Shown here in pieces: positions 37,916-47,270 of a DNA stretch of 64,000 bases; within the stretch, counting starts at the first letter, position 1, and the number at the start of each line of letters is the position of its first letter. The notes under the pieces were generated by a model. That model did no database searches. It was not told where the DNA came from and saw only the letters and a program-made list of their open reading frames with translations. Position numbers and translations under genes: made by a program. The stretch comes from Bradyrhizobium quebecense. GTDB lineage: Bacteria > Pseudomonadota > Alphaproteobacteria > Rhizobiales > Xanthobacteraceae. The DNA lies in NCBI RefSeq assembly GCF_013373795.3, contig NZ_CP088022.1, forward strand, positions 4,340,001 to 4,404,000. Reading direction: 5' to 3'.

Positions 37916-38066
37916 GCCCTGTGGTCGCCCGCAGGGCATGCAAGGTTCAAGGTCACGGGTACTACCAGCATATCCGTCGCTGGCAGGCCCTCTGCCGACG
38001 CCGGATCTCGTCAGGGCCGGCCGGTCGTGCCGCCCTTGTCAGGCTGCCGCGGTCAGGCTGCCTTGA

Positions 38067-38630
38067 TCAGGCTGCCTTGGATTTCGCCACATGGGTGGCA
38101 ATCGCGTCCATCAACGCCGGCGACAGGCAGTCGTAGGGCTCGAGCCCAAGCTCCTTCAGCCGCGACCTGATCCCGGCCATATCGGCCGGCTTGACGCCGG
38201 ACTCGATCACCGACGACACGAAGGCGGCAAATCCCGGAGCCGCAGAGCCGGACTCCTGGAACAGTTCGGGATGGATGAAATCGAGGCCATAGAACGGATG
38301 ACCCTTGTTCTCGATACGGCCGTACATGTGCGTGCCGCATCCGGTGCAGGCGTGGCGCTGGATCACCGCGGAGCTATCTACGATCTTCAGCTTGTCGCCG
38401 TTCTCCAGCACGGTGACGTTCTCGCGCGGGACCACCGCGACCACCGAGAAGGTGGCGCCCGCAGGCTTCCAGCATTTGGTGCAGCCGCAGGCGTGGTTGT
38501 GGGCGACGTCGCCCTTGACCCCGACCTTGACCTTCTTGTCCGCGCATTTGCAGACCAGCGTACCGCCGGCAAAACTGCCGGAGCCTTGCTTGACGCCATT
38601 GTCGACTGACGGGTGGATATGAACAGTCAT
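38067..38630 (-). CDS. gfa: Glutathione-dependent formaldehyde-activating enzyme (Gfa)
   Basis: This 187-residue protein of the Gfa family is reported to speed formation of S-hydroxymethylglutathione from formaldehyde and glutathione. The zinc cysteines are visible: CKC near residue 27, ACGCTKC near 48 and CTGCGTHMY near 95. It lies 33 bp after the glutathione-dependent formaldehyde dehydrogenase on the same strand, which supports the role in formaldehyde oxidation downstream of XoxF. Confidence 0.92.
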   Translation of the reverse strand: MTVHIHPSVDNGVKQGSGSFAGGTLVCKCADKKVKVGVKGDVAHNHACGCTKCWKPAGATFSVVAVVPRENVTVLENGDKLKIVDSSAVIQRHACTGCGTHMYGRIENKGHPFYGLDFIHPELFQESGSAAPGFAAFVSSVIESGVKPADMAGIRSRLKELGLEPYDCLSPALMDAIATHVAKSKAA

Positions 38631-38663
38631 TGACCTATCCTCCTAGTGCTTGGTGTTTTGATT

Positions 38664-39773
38664 TTAGAACACGACGACCGAACGGATCGACTTGCCCTCG
38701 TGCATCAGGTCGAAGCCCTTGTTGATCTCGTCGAGCTTCAGCACGTGGGTGATCATCGGATCGATCTGGATCTTTCCGTTCATGTACCAGTCGACGATCT
38801 TCGGCACGTCGGTGCGGCCGCGCGCACCGCCGAACGCGGTGCCCTTCCAGACCCGTCCGGTGACGAGCTGGAACGGTCGGGTTGCGATTTCCTTGCCGGA
38901 TTCCGCGACGCCGATCACGACCGACACGCCCCAGCCGCGGTGGCAGGCTTCCAGCGCCTGGCGCATCACGTTCGTGTTGCCGGTGCAGTCGAAGGTGTAG
39001 TCGGCGCCGCCGTCGGTCAGGCCAACCAGGTGCTGCACGATATCGCCGCTCACCTTGGTCGGGTTGACGAAATGCGTCATGCCGAACTGGCGGCCCCAAT
39101 TGTCCTTGGAGTCGTTGATGTCGACGCCGATGATCTTGTCGGCGCCGACCATCTTGGCACCCTGGATCACGTTGAGACCGATGCCGCCGAGGCCGAACAC
39201 CACGACGTTGGAGCCCGGCGTCACCTTGGCGGTGTTGACGACCGCACCGACGCCGGTGGTGACGCCGCAGCCGATGTAGCAGCTCTTGTCGAACGGCGCG
39301 TCCTCGCGGATCTTCGCCACCGCGATCTCAGGCAGCACGGTGAAGTTCGAGAAGGTCGAGCAGCCCATATAGTGGAAGACCGTCTTGCCCTTGTAGCTGA
39401 AGCGCGAGGTGCCGTCGGGCATCACGCCCTTGCCCTGGGTGGCGCGGATCGCGGTGCAGAGATTGGTCTTCTGGCTCAGGCAGCTTTTGCACTGGCGGCA
39501 TTCCGGCGTGTAGAGCGGGATCACATGATCGCCCGGCTTCACCGACGTCACGCCGGCGCCGACCTCGCGAACGATTCCGGCGCCTTCGTGGCCGAGGACC
39601 GAGGGGAAGATGCCTTCGCTGTCGAAGCCGTCGAGCGTGTAGGCATCGGTATGACAGATGCCCGTCGCCTTGATCTCGACAAGGACCTCGCCGGCCTTGG
39701 GGCCTTCTAGGTCGAGCTCGACGATCTCAAGCGGCTTCTTGGCTTCGAATGCGACTGCGGCGCGGGTCTTCAT
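38664..39773 (-). CDS. flhA: S-(hydroxymethyl)glutathione dehydrogenase / class III alcohol dehydrogenase
   Basis: This 369-residue zinc- and NAD-dependent enzyme oxidises S-hydroxymethylglutathione to S-formylglutathione. Catalytic zinc region [12 protein letters not shown] with GHEGAGIV; structural zinc cysteines [19 protein letters not shown] site [22 protein letters not shown]. The length is right for class III ADH. The ATG at 39773 has GTGGAG eight bases upstream; a GTG four codons earlier overlaps that site. It is followed by gfa, and the xoxF cytochrome gene is just upstream. Confidence 0.95.
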   Translation of the reverse strand: MKTRAAVAFEAKKPLEIVELDLEGPKAGEVLVEIKATGICHTDAYTLDGFDSEGIFPSVLGHEGAGIVREVGAGVTSVKPGDHVIPLYTPECRQCKSCLSQKTNLCTAIRATQGKGVMPDGTSRFSYKGKTVFHYMGCSTFSNFTVLPEIAVAKIREDAPFDKSCYIGCGVTTGVGAVVNTAKVTPGSNVVVFGLGGIGLNVIQGAKMVGADKIIGVDINDSKDNWGRQFGMTHFVNPTKVSGDIVQHLVGLTDGGADYTFDCTGNTNVMRQALEACHRGWGVSVVIGVAESGKEIATRPFQLVTGRVWKGTAFGGARGRTDVPKIVDWYMNGKIQIDPMITHVLKLDEINKGFDLMHEGKSIRSVVVF

Positions 39774-39823
39774 CTTGGTCTCCACTAAACATCAAACAGG
39801 TTTGTCATTCGCGCCGGTCACGC

Positions 39824-40345
39824 TCAGTTCTTGTTGCCCATGCAGGCATCTTCCGCCTTTCCATAGGCTTCCGACTTGTCTTCGTGCTTGGCCGGCCGGA
39901 CGCGCCCAACCGCATCATTGGCGCGGGCGCGCAGGTACACATAGAGGTCGTCCATGTAGCAGGCAACGTTCGGGTTATCGCCGAATGCCGGCATGACGTT
40001 TTCCTGCGACGTCGATACGTTCTTGCGCCCGCTCGCGACCACGCCCATGAAGTCGGGATAGCTCATGGTCTTCAGCGAATCCTTCAAAGCCGGCGCGTAA
40101 GTCGAGCCCATGCCGTCGGGTCCGTGGCAGACGTGGCACTCCGAATGATAGCGGCGGTAGCCCGAGTAGGTGTACCAGTCCACCGTACCGTCGGACGCGA
40201 CCTTGAACGTCGGGTTTCCATCCTTGTCGAGCCACTTGCCGTCCTCGGACTTGACGGCGGTTGGATCCCCCACGTCCTCGGCGGAGGCAACTCCACCCAT
40301 TGCCACGACGAAGATCGTAGCAGTCACAAACCAGATCTTACGCAA
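39824..40345 (-). CDS. c-type cytochrome linked to methanol oxidation (XoxG-like electron acceptor)
   Basis: This 173-residue secreted cytochrome has a signal peptide ending near GVASAED, one haem site (ECHVCHG), a probable axial Met in NVMPAFGDNP and two further cysteines (NVACYMDD and DACMG near the end). The four-cysteine pattern is that of the methanol-metabolism c-type cytochromes. It sits 80 bases after xoxF, separated by a hairpin, and is the likely electron acceptor for XoxF in the periplasm. Confidence 0.87.
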   Translation of the reverse strand: MRKIWFVTATIFVVAMGGVASAEDVGDPTAVKSEDGKWLDKDGNPTFKVASDGTVDWYTYSGYRRYHSECHVCHGPDGMGSTYAPALKDSLKTMSYPDFMGVVASGRKNVSTSQENVMPAFGDNPNVACYMDDLYVYLRARANDAVGRVRPAKHEDKSEAYGKAEDACMGNKN

Positions 40346-40379
40346 AAGCCTGTCCTCGCGTGCGCGGATTGAAGACGGA

Positions 40380-40409
40380 CCGGCGCATGGAGATTACCCC
40401 ATGCGCCGG
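40380..40409 (-). terminator. Hairpin between xoxF and the cytochrome gene
   Basis: Perfect 11-base arms (CCGGCGCATGG and its complement) with an 8-base loop, starting 16 bases past the xoxF stop on the transcribed strand. No T-run follows. It probably lowers read-through or protects the 3' end of the xoxF mRNA, giving more enzyme than cytochrome. Confidence 0.75.
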
Positions 40410-40425
40410 AACGAGCTTGCTCAGC

Positions 40426-42231
40426 TCACTGCTGCGGCAGCGAGAACACGGTGAGCGTTCCGCCGAGCGCGGTGTAGTTGCTCAGGGCCGCATAGCCGCC
40501 GACTGCACCGAGGCCGGCCGTCGGATCGGTCAGACCAGCCGCGAGGCCGATGCCTGCCCAACCGCCAACACCCGACAGAACTGCGACATACTGCTTGCCG
40601 CCGTTTTCATAGGTGGTGACGTTGCCGATGATGCCGGACGGAGTCTTGAACTTGTAGAGCTCCTTGCCCGTCTTGGCGTCGACAGCCTTCAGGTAGCCTT
40701 CCAGCGTGCCGTAGAACACCACGCCGCCGGCGGTCGCGAGCGCACCCGACCAGACCGAGAACTGCTCCTTGTTCGACCACACGATCTTGCCGGTCTTTCC
40801 GTCCCAGGCGATGAAGTTGCCCATGTTGGTTTCACCGGGAGGCGGATACATCGACAGCGTCGCGCCGACATAGGGCTGACCTGCGGTGTAGCTCACCTTG
40901 AATGGCTCGTAGTCCATGCAGACGTGGTTGGTCGGCACGTAGAACAGCTGCGTATCCGGCGAGTAGGCCGCCGGCTGCTCGTCCTTCGAACCCAGCGCCG
41001 CCGGGCAGATGCCCTTGACGTTGTGATCTTCGCCGGCCTTGTCGGTCGACGCTGCGTCGAGAACCTTCGGACGACCATAGGTCGGCGAGCTCTTGTTCAT
41101 GTCGACGCCGGAGGTCCAGTTCACCTTCGGATCATACTTCTCGGCGACCAGCAGTTCGCCGGTGGCGCGATCGAGCGTGTAGCCGAGGCCGTTACGATCG
41201 AAGTGCGTCAACAGCTTGCGCGCCTTGCCGTCGATGCTCTGATCCGAGAGGATCATCTCGTTGACGCCGTCATAGTCCCATTCGTCATGGGGCGTCATCT
41301 GATAGACCCACTTGGCAACACCGGTATCCGGGTTACGCGCCCAGATCGTCATCGACCACTTGTTGTCGCCGGGACGCTGCTTCGGATTCCAGGTCGAGGG
41401 GTTGCCCGATCCGTAATAGACGAGGTTGAGTTCGGGATCGTAGGAGATCCAGCCCCAGGTCGCGCCGCCGCCGATCTTCCACTGATCGCCTTGCCACGTC
41501 TTCAGGCTCGAGTCCTTGCCGATCGGTTTGCCAAGCTCGGTGGTCTTGTCGTCGACCAGAAGCTGGTCATCCGGACCTTCCGAGAAGCCACGCCAGACCA
41601 GCTTGCCGGTCTTGAGGTCATAGGCCGTCATGTGGGCCTGAACGCCGAACTCGCCGCCGGAGATGCCGACCAGGACCTTGTCCTTGACGACCATCGGCGC
41701 CGACGTTCCGGTCGATCCCTTGCTCGGATCGCCGTTCTTGACGCTCCACTCCACCTTGCCGGTCTTCGCATCGAGCGCGACCAGCGTGGTGTCGGCCTGA
41801 TGCAGGATGATCTTGCCGTCACCATAGGCGACGCCGCGATTAACCGTGTCGCAGCACATCACCGGAATAACGTTCGGATCCTGCTTCGGCTCGTACTTCC
41901 AGACGATCTGATTGTCCTTGGAAAGGTCAATAGCGTAGACCTTGTTCGGGAACGGCGTATGCACGTACATCATGTTGCCGATGATCAGCGGGCCGCCCTC
42001 GTGGCCGCGCAGCACGCCGGTCGAAAACGTCCACGCTACCTGCAACTTTCCGACGTTCTGGGCGTTGATCTGATTCAGCTTCGAATAGCGCTGATTGGTG
42101 TAATCGCCGGTCGGCATCACCCAGTCTTTCGGGTTCTGCGACATCTTGTGGAGTTCGTCATTGGCGTTGGCAGCTCCGGCGGCGAACACCGCCATTGCCC
42201 CAAGGCTGGTCGCGTAAAGCAGCTTGCGCAT
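40426..42231 (-). CDS. xoxF: Lanthanide-dependent methanol dehydrogenase XoxF (PQQ quinoprotein)
   Basis: This 601-residue periplasmic quinoprotein has a signal peptide ending near GAANAND and a PQQ eight-blade propeller with several GKxxW blade motifs. The adjacent cysteine pair in [11 protein letters not shown] lies over the cofactor. In EWDYDGVNE the catalytic Asp (D319) is followed two residues later by the extra Asp (D321) that marks lanthanide-binding enzymes; calcium-type MxaF has Ala there. It oxidises methanol to formaldehyde. GGGAGG lies 9-10 bases before the ATG. The operon continues with the cytochrome, flhA and gfa, and an AraC-type regulator is divergent. Confidence 0.96.
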   Translation of the reverse strand: MRKLLYATSLGAMAVFAAGAANANDELHKMSQNPKDWVMPTGDYTNQRYSKLNQINAQNVGKLQVAWTFSTGVLRGHEGGPLIIGNMMYVHTPFPNKVYAIDLSKDNQIVWKYEPKQDPNVIPVMCCDTVNRGVAYGDGKIILHQADTTLVALDAKTGKVEWSVKNGDPSKGSTGTSAPMVVKDKVLVGISGGEFGVQAHMTAYDLKTGKLVWRGFSEGPDDQLLVDDKTTELGKPIGKDSSLKTWQGDQWKIGGGATWGWISYDPELNLVYYGSGNPSTWNPKQRPGDNKWSMTIWARNPDTGVAKWVYQMTPHDEWDYDGVNEMILSDQSIDGKARKLLTHFDRNGLGYTLDRATGELLVAEKYDPKVNWTSGVDMNKSSPTYGRPKVLDAASTDKAGEDHNVKGICPAALGSKDEQPAAYSPDTQLFYVPTNHVCMDYEPFKVSYTAGQPYVGATLSMYPPPGETNMGNFIAWDGKTGKIVWSNKEQFSVWSGALATAGGVVFYGTLEGYLKAVDAKTGKELYKFKTPSGIIGNVTTYENGGKQYVAVLSGVGGWAGIGLAAGLTDPTAGLGAVGGYAALSNYTALGGTLTVFSLPQQ

Positions 42232-42674
42232 CGTGGATTTCCTCCCAGGTTCATGAGCTCAAGGGTTTCCGCCGAAACGGCCCCACTTCTTCCATTTTGG
42301 TACCTCACTGGTAGTCCCATCGAACCGCGCTGACTTGCCCAGCAGCGAAGCGCCGTTTGCTCAGAAGCGAAGCATCGTCAGATTTTTGCCGTCGGGCCGC
42401 GAATTGGCAGGGTCGGGCCGCGAATTGGCAGGTAAGGCTGCTTCATGTTGCAGGGCATCAAACGTCTTCAGTGCTGTTCCTGCGTCGAAGTAGAACCGGC
42501 CCAAGGTTGCGCTTGACGCGCCCAGAACTAAGTCGGAGGATCACCCGACATTATCCGGGAAGAAGTCCCGCCGCCTCCCTAAGCTCTTCAGAATCAGGGA
42601 GAAGGCGCATCATCCCGGGCCAGATTTCAGCTCGGTGAGCAGTCACGTTGGGGATCGAATCGGTGGCTGGAAAG
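42232..42674. promoter_or_regulatory. Divergent regulatory region between xoxF and the AraC-type regulator
   Basis: About 440 bases without a gene. It holds the xoxF ribosome-binding site near its left edge, two related AGCGAAGC segments near 42345-42375 and the tandem repeat listed separately. Promoters for both directions must lie here. No clear -35/-10 pair was identified by eye. Confidence 0.6.
42391..42432. repeat. Perfect 21-base tandem direct repeat upstream of xoxF
   Basis: The 21-base unit GTCGGGCCGCGAATTGGCAG plus a final G occurs twice with no spacing (42391-42411 and 42412-42432). Two turns of the helix apart, the copies would present the same face to a protein. It is about 160 bases upstream of the xoxF ATG and 240 before the AraC gene, so it is a candidate site for that regulator. 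Confidence 0.7.
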
Positions 42675-43649
42675 ATGTCCGATACAGTCCATTCACTCAG
42701 CACGAACGGATTGACGCCCAAGCGTCAGATCCAGCGCTGGTCGGATGCGCTCACTGACCTGTGCGGTCAGTTCGACGTCGATGCGCTGGAAGGATCCTCG
42801 CTCGAGGGCCGGATCAATTTCACGACGGTATCGCGATTGAAGCTGTGCCAGATCGAGGCAAGCCAGCATCGCATCGCCCATACCGTCTCGCGCATCAGGC
42901 TGAGCGAGCATCCCTACATCAAGATCGTCTTCCAGACCCACGGCGTCTCGCATTTCGAGCAGGACGGTCTGCACTTCGACATCATGCCGGGCGACTGCTT
43001 CGCCTACGACGTGTCGTGTCCGCACACCATCATCAGCCCGTCCCTGACGCGTCACGAGGTCGTCATCGTTCCGAAGGACCTGCTCAAGGAGCGCGGCTTC
43101 CAGCTCTCCAAGATGGCGCCGTGCAAGCTCTCGGCGCGCAACGGCACTGGCCGCATCGCCTATGATTTCGTCCATGCCGCGTTCGGCGAAGCGCCCACGC
43201 TGACCCCGGTCAACGCCGTCGGCGTGGCCGATGCGCTAATCGACCTGCTGCTGCTGCCGCTGCGCGAGACCGGCGCGATGTTCGACCGCGGCAGCGCCGA
43301 GGCGACCTATGTGCGGGCCCAGGGCTTCATCCGCGAACATCTGCGCGATCCCGATCTTTGCATCGACCGCATTTCCGCGGCGCTCGGCTGCTCGAAGCGC
43401 TATCTGCACATGCTGTTCAGCGATCGTGGCATGACGGTCAGCGACTACATCTGGAAGGCCCGGCTGCAAAATTGCCGACAGGAGCTGGAATCCCAGAACG
43501 GCAAGACCATCACGGACGTCGCCTTCTCCTGGGGCTTCTCGAGCTCATCGCATTTCAGCCGCGTATTCCGGAAGTATTTTGGCATTGCCCCCTCCTCCGT
43601 GCACAAGGGTCTGCACGGCGGCATACCGGTCGATGTGGTGCTGGAATAG
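42675..43649 (+). CDS. AraC-family transcriptional regulator, divergent from xoxF
   Basis: This 324-residue protein has an N-terminal AraC_binding_2-type sensing domain (YIKIVFQTHGVSHFEQDG, then MPGDCFAYDVSCPH) and a C-terminal double helix-turn-helix domain (about 220-315: CIDRISAALGCSKRYLHMLF and ITDVAFSWGFSSSSHFSRVF). The ATG at 42675 has GGAAAG upstream; a TTG nine codons earlier is less likely. Position makes it a candidate regulator of xoxF and the formaldehyde genes; the effector is not evident. Confidence 0.9.
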   Translation: MSDTVHSLSTNGLTPKRQIQRWSDALTDLCGQFDVDALEGSSLEGRINFTTVSRLKLCQIEASQHRIAHTVSRIRLSEHPYIKIVFQTHGVSHFEQDGLHFDIMPGDCFAYDVSCPHTIISPSLTRHEVVIVPKDLLKERGFQLSKMAPCKLSARNGTGRIAYDFVHAAFGEAPTLTPVNAVGVADALIDLLLLPLRETGAMFDRGSAEATYVRAQGFIREHLRDPDLCIDRISAALGCSKRYLHMLFSDRGMTVSDYIWKARLQNCRQELESQNGKTITDVAFSWGFSSSSHFSRVFRKYFGIAPSSVHKGLHGGIPVDVVLE

Positions 43650-43678
43650 CGTTTCGCCGGGCGTGCAGGCGCCACGCC

Positions 43679-44095
43679 ATGCCGTCCATCAAGCTATCCT
43701 CAATCAAACTTTCCTCAATCAAAGCTTGGGCGCGCAACCTGAAACGAGACAGCGTTGCGCTGTATCTCGCGTCGCGTGATCCGCGCGTACCGTGGTACGC
43801 AAAGGCCCTCGCCGTCGCCATCGCGGCCTATGCGCTCTCCCCCATCGACCTGATCCCGGATTTCATCCCGGTCATCGGCTATCTCGACGATCTGATCCTG
43901 CTGCCGCTCGGCATCTGGCTTGCGATCTCGCTCGTTCCGGATGAGGTGATGGCTGAATGCCGCGCCAATGCCAGTGCCGTCTTGCAGCGCCCGACCAGTC
44001 GAGCGGGAATGATCGCGATCATCGTGCTCTGGATCGCCAGTGCGCTCGCGCTGGCATGGGCTGTCGTCACATACTGGCCGCGAACCGCGCCCTAA
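43679..44095 (+). CDS. YkvA-type DUF1232 membrane protein
   Basis: This 138-residue protein has the DUF1232 signature ALSPIDLIPDFIPVIGYLDD and three hydrophobic segments. Near the N-terminus a 15-base unit is repeated almost three times (43685-43727), giving IKLSS twice and then IKAW. The function of the family is unknown. It converges on the sensor kinase gene, and their stop codons overlap. Confidence 0.85.
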   Translation: MPSIKLSSIKLSSIKAWARNLKRDSVALYLASRDPRVPWYAKALAVAIAAYALSPIDLIPDFIPVIGYLDDLILLPLGIWLAISLVPDEVMAECRANASAVLQRPTSRAGMIAIIVLWIASALALAWAVVTYWPRTAP

Positions 44096-45456
44096 GCCTG
44101 CGCAGCCTTTGGCACCAGCGCCTCGACCGTCACGCCATCATCGCTGGAATTGATCTTGAGCGTGCCTCCGAGCGCGAGGATTCGCTCCTGCATGCCAGTC
44201 AAACCGCGGCCAAGCCGGTGATCCCTGAGCAGGCCGCGGCCGTTGTCGCGGACACGCACCAGCGCGCAGCCCCGGCCGCCGCGCGGGCCGGTCTGCCGCT
44301 CCGCAGGCTCGATCGTGATATCGACTGCCGTTGCGCCGGCGTGGCGGAATACGTTGGTGAGCGCTTCCTGGACGATGCGATAGATCGTCAGATCGGCCGT
44401 CTCGCCGGTCTCGCCGAGATCAGGCGATATGCTGCTCTCGATCTCCACCTCCGGGTGGGTCTCGCCCCACAGCCGCACCAGCGCGCCAAGCGCTTCAGCA
44501 AGCCCAAGCTCCGCCAATCCCACCGGCCGCAATCGCTCCAGGATGCGGCGAGTGAACTGCTGAAGCGCGTTGACCTGCTCGAGGATGGCGCTGCCGTGCT
44601 TACGTAGCGCAGCAGGATCGGGCTTTTCGACCTCCGACAGCCGCGTCAGTGCGCCGGCATGCGCGCGCAGCGCGAACAGATAGGGCCCGAACTCATCGTG
44701 CAATTCGCGCGCGATCTCCTTGCGTTCGGAATCCTGCAGCGAGACCGCACGTTCGGCCAGCTGCCGCTTGCTGTCCACGGCCTCGCCAAGGGTCGCCGCC
44801 AAATGGTTCAGTTTGGCACAGATCGCAGCCAATTCAGGCGATCCGCCGGGCTCGACGCGCGCGTCGTAATCCCCGGCCTCGATACCGGTCATGGCCTGCG
44901 ACAGCGCTTCCAGCGGCGCAAGTGCGCGGCCGACCACCAGCATGGTCACCAGCAGCAGCGCCACCGCGATCGCGGAGCCGACCTCGATCTGGGTGACGAT
45001 GCCGTCCCAGATCTCAGCCATTTCATCGTCGGGATGCGAGGTGATGACGAGCGATTGCGGCTTGCCGTGAACCGAGATCGGCACCCGCACCGAAGTCTGC
45101 TCGGGATGAACCAGCGCGACGAACCACTCAGGCGGGGCGCGCGGATCGCCTGCCTCCGCCAGGCGCTCGGCAGACTTTGCGGTCGCGTCATCCTGCCGCG
45201 TGATGCTGACATGACGCAGCCGGCTCAGGTCCTGGACGATCTGGTCGAGCCGCGCATCCGGATCCGGCGCCTCGTCGAGACCGGTCACCATCGTCGTAAC
45301 AAACTCGCGCGCCAGCCGGATCACGCTCTGGTCCTCGGCCTGGACACGCGGCCCCGCTTCCAGCACGAGCCGCGCAATATTGATGCCCAACCCAAGCGCC
45401 AGTATCAGCGCCAGCAGCAGGTTGATCCGTGCGCGCAAGGATAGCTTTTGCCACAT
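44092..45456 (-). CDS. NarL-type sensor histidine kinase (FlhS/RfdS-like by context)
   Basis: This 454-residue kinase starts at ATG 45456 (MWQKLSLRARINLLLALILA); the 63 codons upstream in frame have no family character. Two membrane helices (about 10-30 and 155-177) flank a periplasmic sensor. A HAMP domain, a HisKA_3 domain with the phospho-acceptor in KEIARELHDEFGPYLFAL, and an ATPase domain (EALTNVFRHAGA, DNGRGL, GLTGMQERI) follow. It is divergent from a LuxR-type response regulator. Similar pairs beside formaldehyde genes in Paracoccus and Rhodobacter control formaldehyde oxidation. Confidence 0.88.
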   Translation of the reverse strand: MWQKLSLRARINLLLALILALGLGINIARLVLEAGPRVQAEDQSVIRLAREFVTTMVTGLDEAPDPDARLDQIVQDLSRLRHVSITRQDDATAKSAERLAEAGDPRAPPEWFVALVHPEQTSVRVPISVHGKPQSLVITSHPDDEMAEIWDGIVTQIEVGSAIAVALLLVTMLVVGRALAPLEALSQAMTGIEAGDYDARVEPGGSPELAAICAKLNHLAATLGEAVDSKRQLAERAVSLQDSERKEIARELHDEFGPYLFALRAHAGALTRLSEVEKPDPAALRKHGSAILEQVNALQQFTRRILERLRPVGLAELGLAEALGALVRLWGETHPEVEIESSISPDLGETGETADLTIYRIVQEALTNVFRHAGATAVDITIEPAERQTGPRGGRGCALVRVRDNGRGLLRDHRLGRGLTGMQERILALGGTLKINSSDDGVTVEALVPKAAQA

Positions 45457-45637
45457 GACGTTGCCCCCGACCGCGATCCCTCCTCCGAGAGGATCGTTGA
45501 CAGCCAAATTTGCCCGGCTATCTAATCGCACCCTATCGCAATCTCGTGCGAGGTGCACAACCGGTCGGAACCGAGGTGTTCTTCGTGCAAATCGATGTAA
45601 TGATGAGCTAGTCGAAGCAGGTCGCCGGAACAACGCC

Positions 45638-46258
45638 ATGCGCATTCTGATCGTTGATGATCATCCCATCGTTGCTTCCGGCTGTCGCACCGTGTTCGCC
45701 GACGATCCCGAGATCACCCTGCTGGAAGCTGCGGATGCCGAAAGCGGCGAACGGGCGTTCGTCGCGGAGAAGCCCGATCTCTGCGTGATCGACATCAACC
45801 TGCCGACGGTCTCCGGCTTCGAGCTGGCCCGCCGCATCCTGTCGCGCGATGCATCCGCGCGCCTCATCATGTTCAGCATGAACGACGACCCGGTGTTCGC
45901 CGCCCGCGCCATCGACATCGGCGCCAAGGGCTACGTCTCGAAGACCGGCGATCCCAACGATCTGGTGGAGGCCGTGCGTGAGGTCGGCAATGGCGGCGTC
46001 TACCTGCCGCCGGCGATCGCACGCAACGTCGCCTTTGCGCGGCCGGGCTTTGCGCAAAATCCGCTCTCCAAGCTGACCTCGCGCGAGATGGAGATCCTGC
46101 GCCTGCTCAGTTCCGGCAAGAGCCTGTCGGAGATCGCCTGGCTGGTGCATTCGTCTTACAAGACGGTCGCGAACACGTCATCGATCATGCGCCAGAAGCT
46201 TGGCGTGCGCACCTCGGCAGAGCTGGTGCGCCTCGCGATCGAGAGCGGCGTCGGCTGA
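45638..46258 (+). CDS. NarL/LuxR-type response regulator (FlhR/RfdR-like by context)
   Basis: This 206-residue regulator has a receiver domain with the acidic pair in LIVDDHPIV, the phospho-Asp in LCVIDINLPTVSGFE and Lys in KGYVSKTG. The C-terminal LuxR helix-turn-helix is LTSREMEILRLLSSGKSLSE onward. The ATG at 45638 begins the conserved MRILIVDD; the longer frame was rejected. It is divergent from the kinase and lies 33 bp before fghA, which it may control together with flhA and xoxF. Confidence 0.92.
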   Translation: MRILIVDDHPIVASGCRTVFADDPEITLLEAADAESGERAFVAEKPDLCVIDINLPTVSGFELARRILSRDASARLIMFSMNDDPVFAARAIDIGAKGYVSKTGDPNDLVEAVREVGNGGVYLPPAIARNVAFARPGFAQNPLSKLTSREMEILRLLSSGKSLSEIAWLVHSSYKTVANTSSIMRQKLGVRTSAELVRLAIESGVG

Positions 46259-46291
46259 CGACGCCGCGCGCCAACACGGAGGAATATGGCA

Positions 46292-47131
46292 ATGCAGACG
46301 GTTTCCCAGAACAAGTCGCATGGCGGCACGCAAGGCGTCTACCGGCATCCAAGCCGCGAGACCAAGACCGATATGACCTTCTCGGTGTTTGTCCCTGATC
46401 ATGCGGCCGGCGCCAAGCTGCCTGTCGTCAGCTATCTGTCGGGCCTAACCTGCACGCACGCCAACGTCACCGAGAAGGGTGAGTTCCGGCAGGCATGTGC
46501 CGAGCTCGGCCTGATCTTCGTCGCGCCCGACACCAGCCCGCGCGGCGAAGGCGTCCCCGGCGATCCCGCCAACGCTTACGATTTTGGCCTCGGCGCAGGC
46601 TTCTATGTCGATGCGACCGAGCAGCCGTTCGCGACCAATTACCGGATGTGGAGCTACGTCACCGAGGAATTGCCAAAATTGATCGCCGAGCAATTCCCGG
46701 TCGACACGGCGCGGCAATCGATCCTCGGTCACTCCATGGGCGGCCATGGTGCGCTGACGGTGGCGCTGCGCTATCCCGATCGCTATCGCGCGGCGAGTGC
46801 GTTTGCGCCGATCGTGGCGCCATCGCAGGTGCCGTGGGGCAACAAGGCGCTGGGCGGCTATCTCGGCAGCAACAAGCAGGCGTGGCGCAAGCACGACGCG
46901 GTCGCGCTGATCGAGGACGGCGCCCGCTTCTCCGATCTGCTGGTCGACTATGGCGATGCCGACGGATTTCTCACCGAACAGCTGCGGCCCGAGCTCCTGA
47001 AGGCGGCTTGCGAGAAGGCCAACATCCCCCTCACCTTGCGGCGTCAGCTCGGCTACGACCACAGCTATTACTTCATCTCGACCTTCATGGCCGATCACCT
47101 GCGCTGGCACGCCGCACGGTTGAAGGCGTGA
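46292..47131 (+). CDS. fghA: S-formylglutathione hydrolase
   Basis: This 279-residue esterase-D-type hydrolase splits S-formylglutathione into formate and glutathione. Visible motifs are YLSGLTCTHANVTEK, the nucleophile Ser in LGHSMGGHGAL, the Asp in YGDADGFL and the His in GYDHSYYFI. GGAGGA ends 8 bases before the ATG at 46292; an ATG two codons earlier is too close to it. With gfa and flhA it completes the glutathione-linked formaldehyde pathway. Confidence 0.95.
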   Translation: MQTVSQNKSHGGTQGVYRHPSRETKTDMTFSVFVPDHAAGAKLPVVSYLSGLTCTHANVTEKGEFRQACAELGLIFVAPDTSPRGEGVPGDPANAYDFGLGAGFYVDATEQPFATNYRMWSYVTEELPKLIAEQFPVDTARQSILGHSMGGHGALTVALRYPDRYRAASAFAPIVAPSQVPWGNKALGGYLGSNKQAWRKHDAVALIEDGARFSDLLVDYGDADGFLTEQLRPELLKAACEKANIPLTLRRQLGYDHSYYFISTFMADHLRWHAARLKA

Positions 47132-47144
47132 GCCAATCCCTCCC

Positions 47145-47250
47145 CGTCATCCTGAGGAGCGCGTAGCGCGTCTCGAAGGATGCACGGCCCGGCTGGTGGC
47201 CGATTCATCCTTCGAGGCTCGCCGAAGAGGCTCGCACCTCAGGATGACGG
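47145..47250. repeat. Rhizobial palindromic intergenic repeat
   Basis: The outer arms CCGTCATCCTGAGG (47145-47158) and CCTCAGGATGACGG (47237-47250) are exact reverse complements. Inner parts (GTCTCGAAGGATG and CATCCTTCGAGGC) pair as well, forming a long cruciform-like element. It is a familiar dispersed element in Bradyrhizobium genomes as far as I recall. It lies between convergent genes and may serve as terminator. Confidence 0.85.
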
Positions 47251-47270
47251 TCGCACATTTGTACCCGCAG

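Noticed and set aside
40360..42333. 657-codon plus-strand frame over xoxF
   Set aside because: It is the complement of xoxF, whose minus-strand protein has every expected motif.
42391..42432. Start of a CRISPR-like or satellite array
   Set aside because: Only two copies, with no spacer; more consistent with a regulator site or small duplication.
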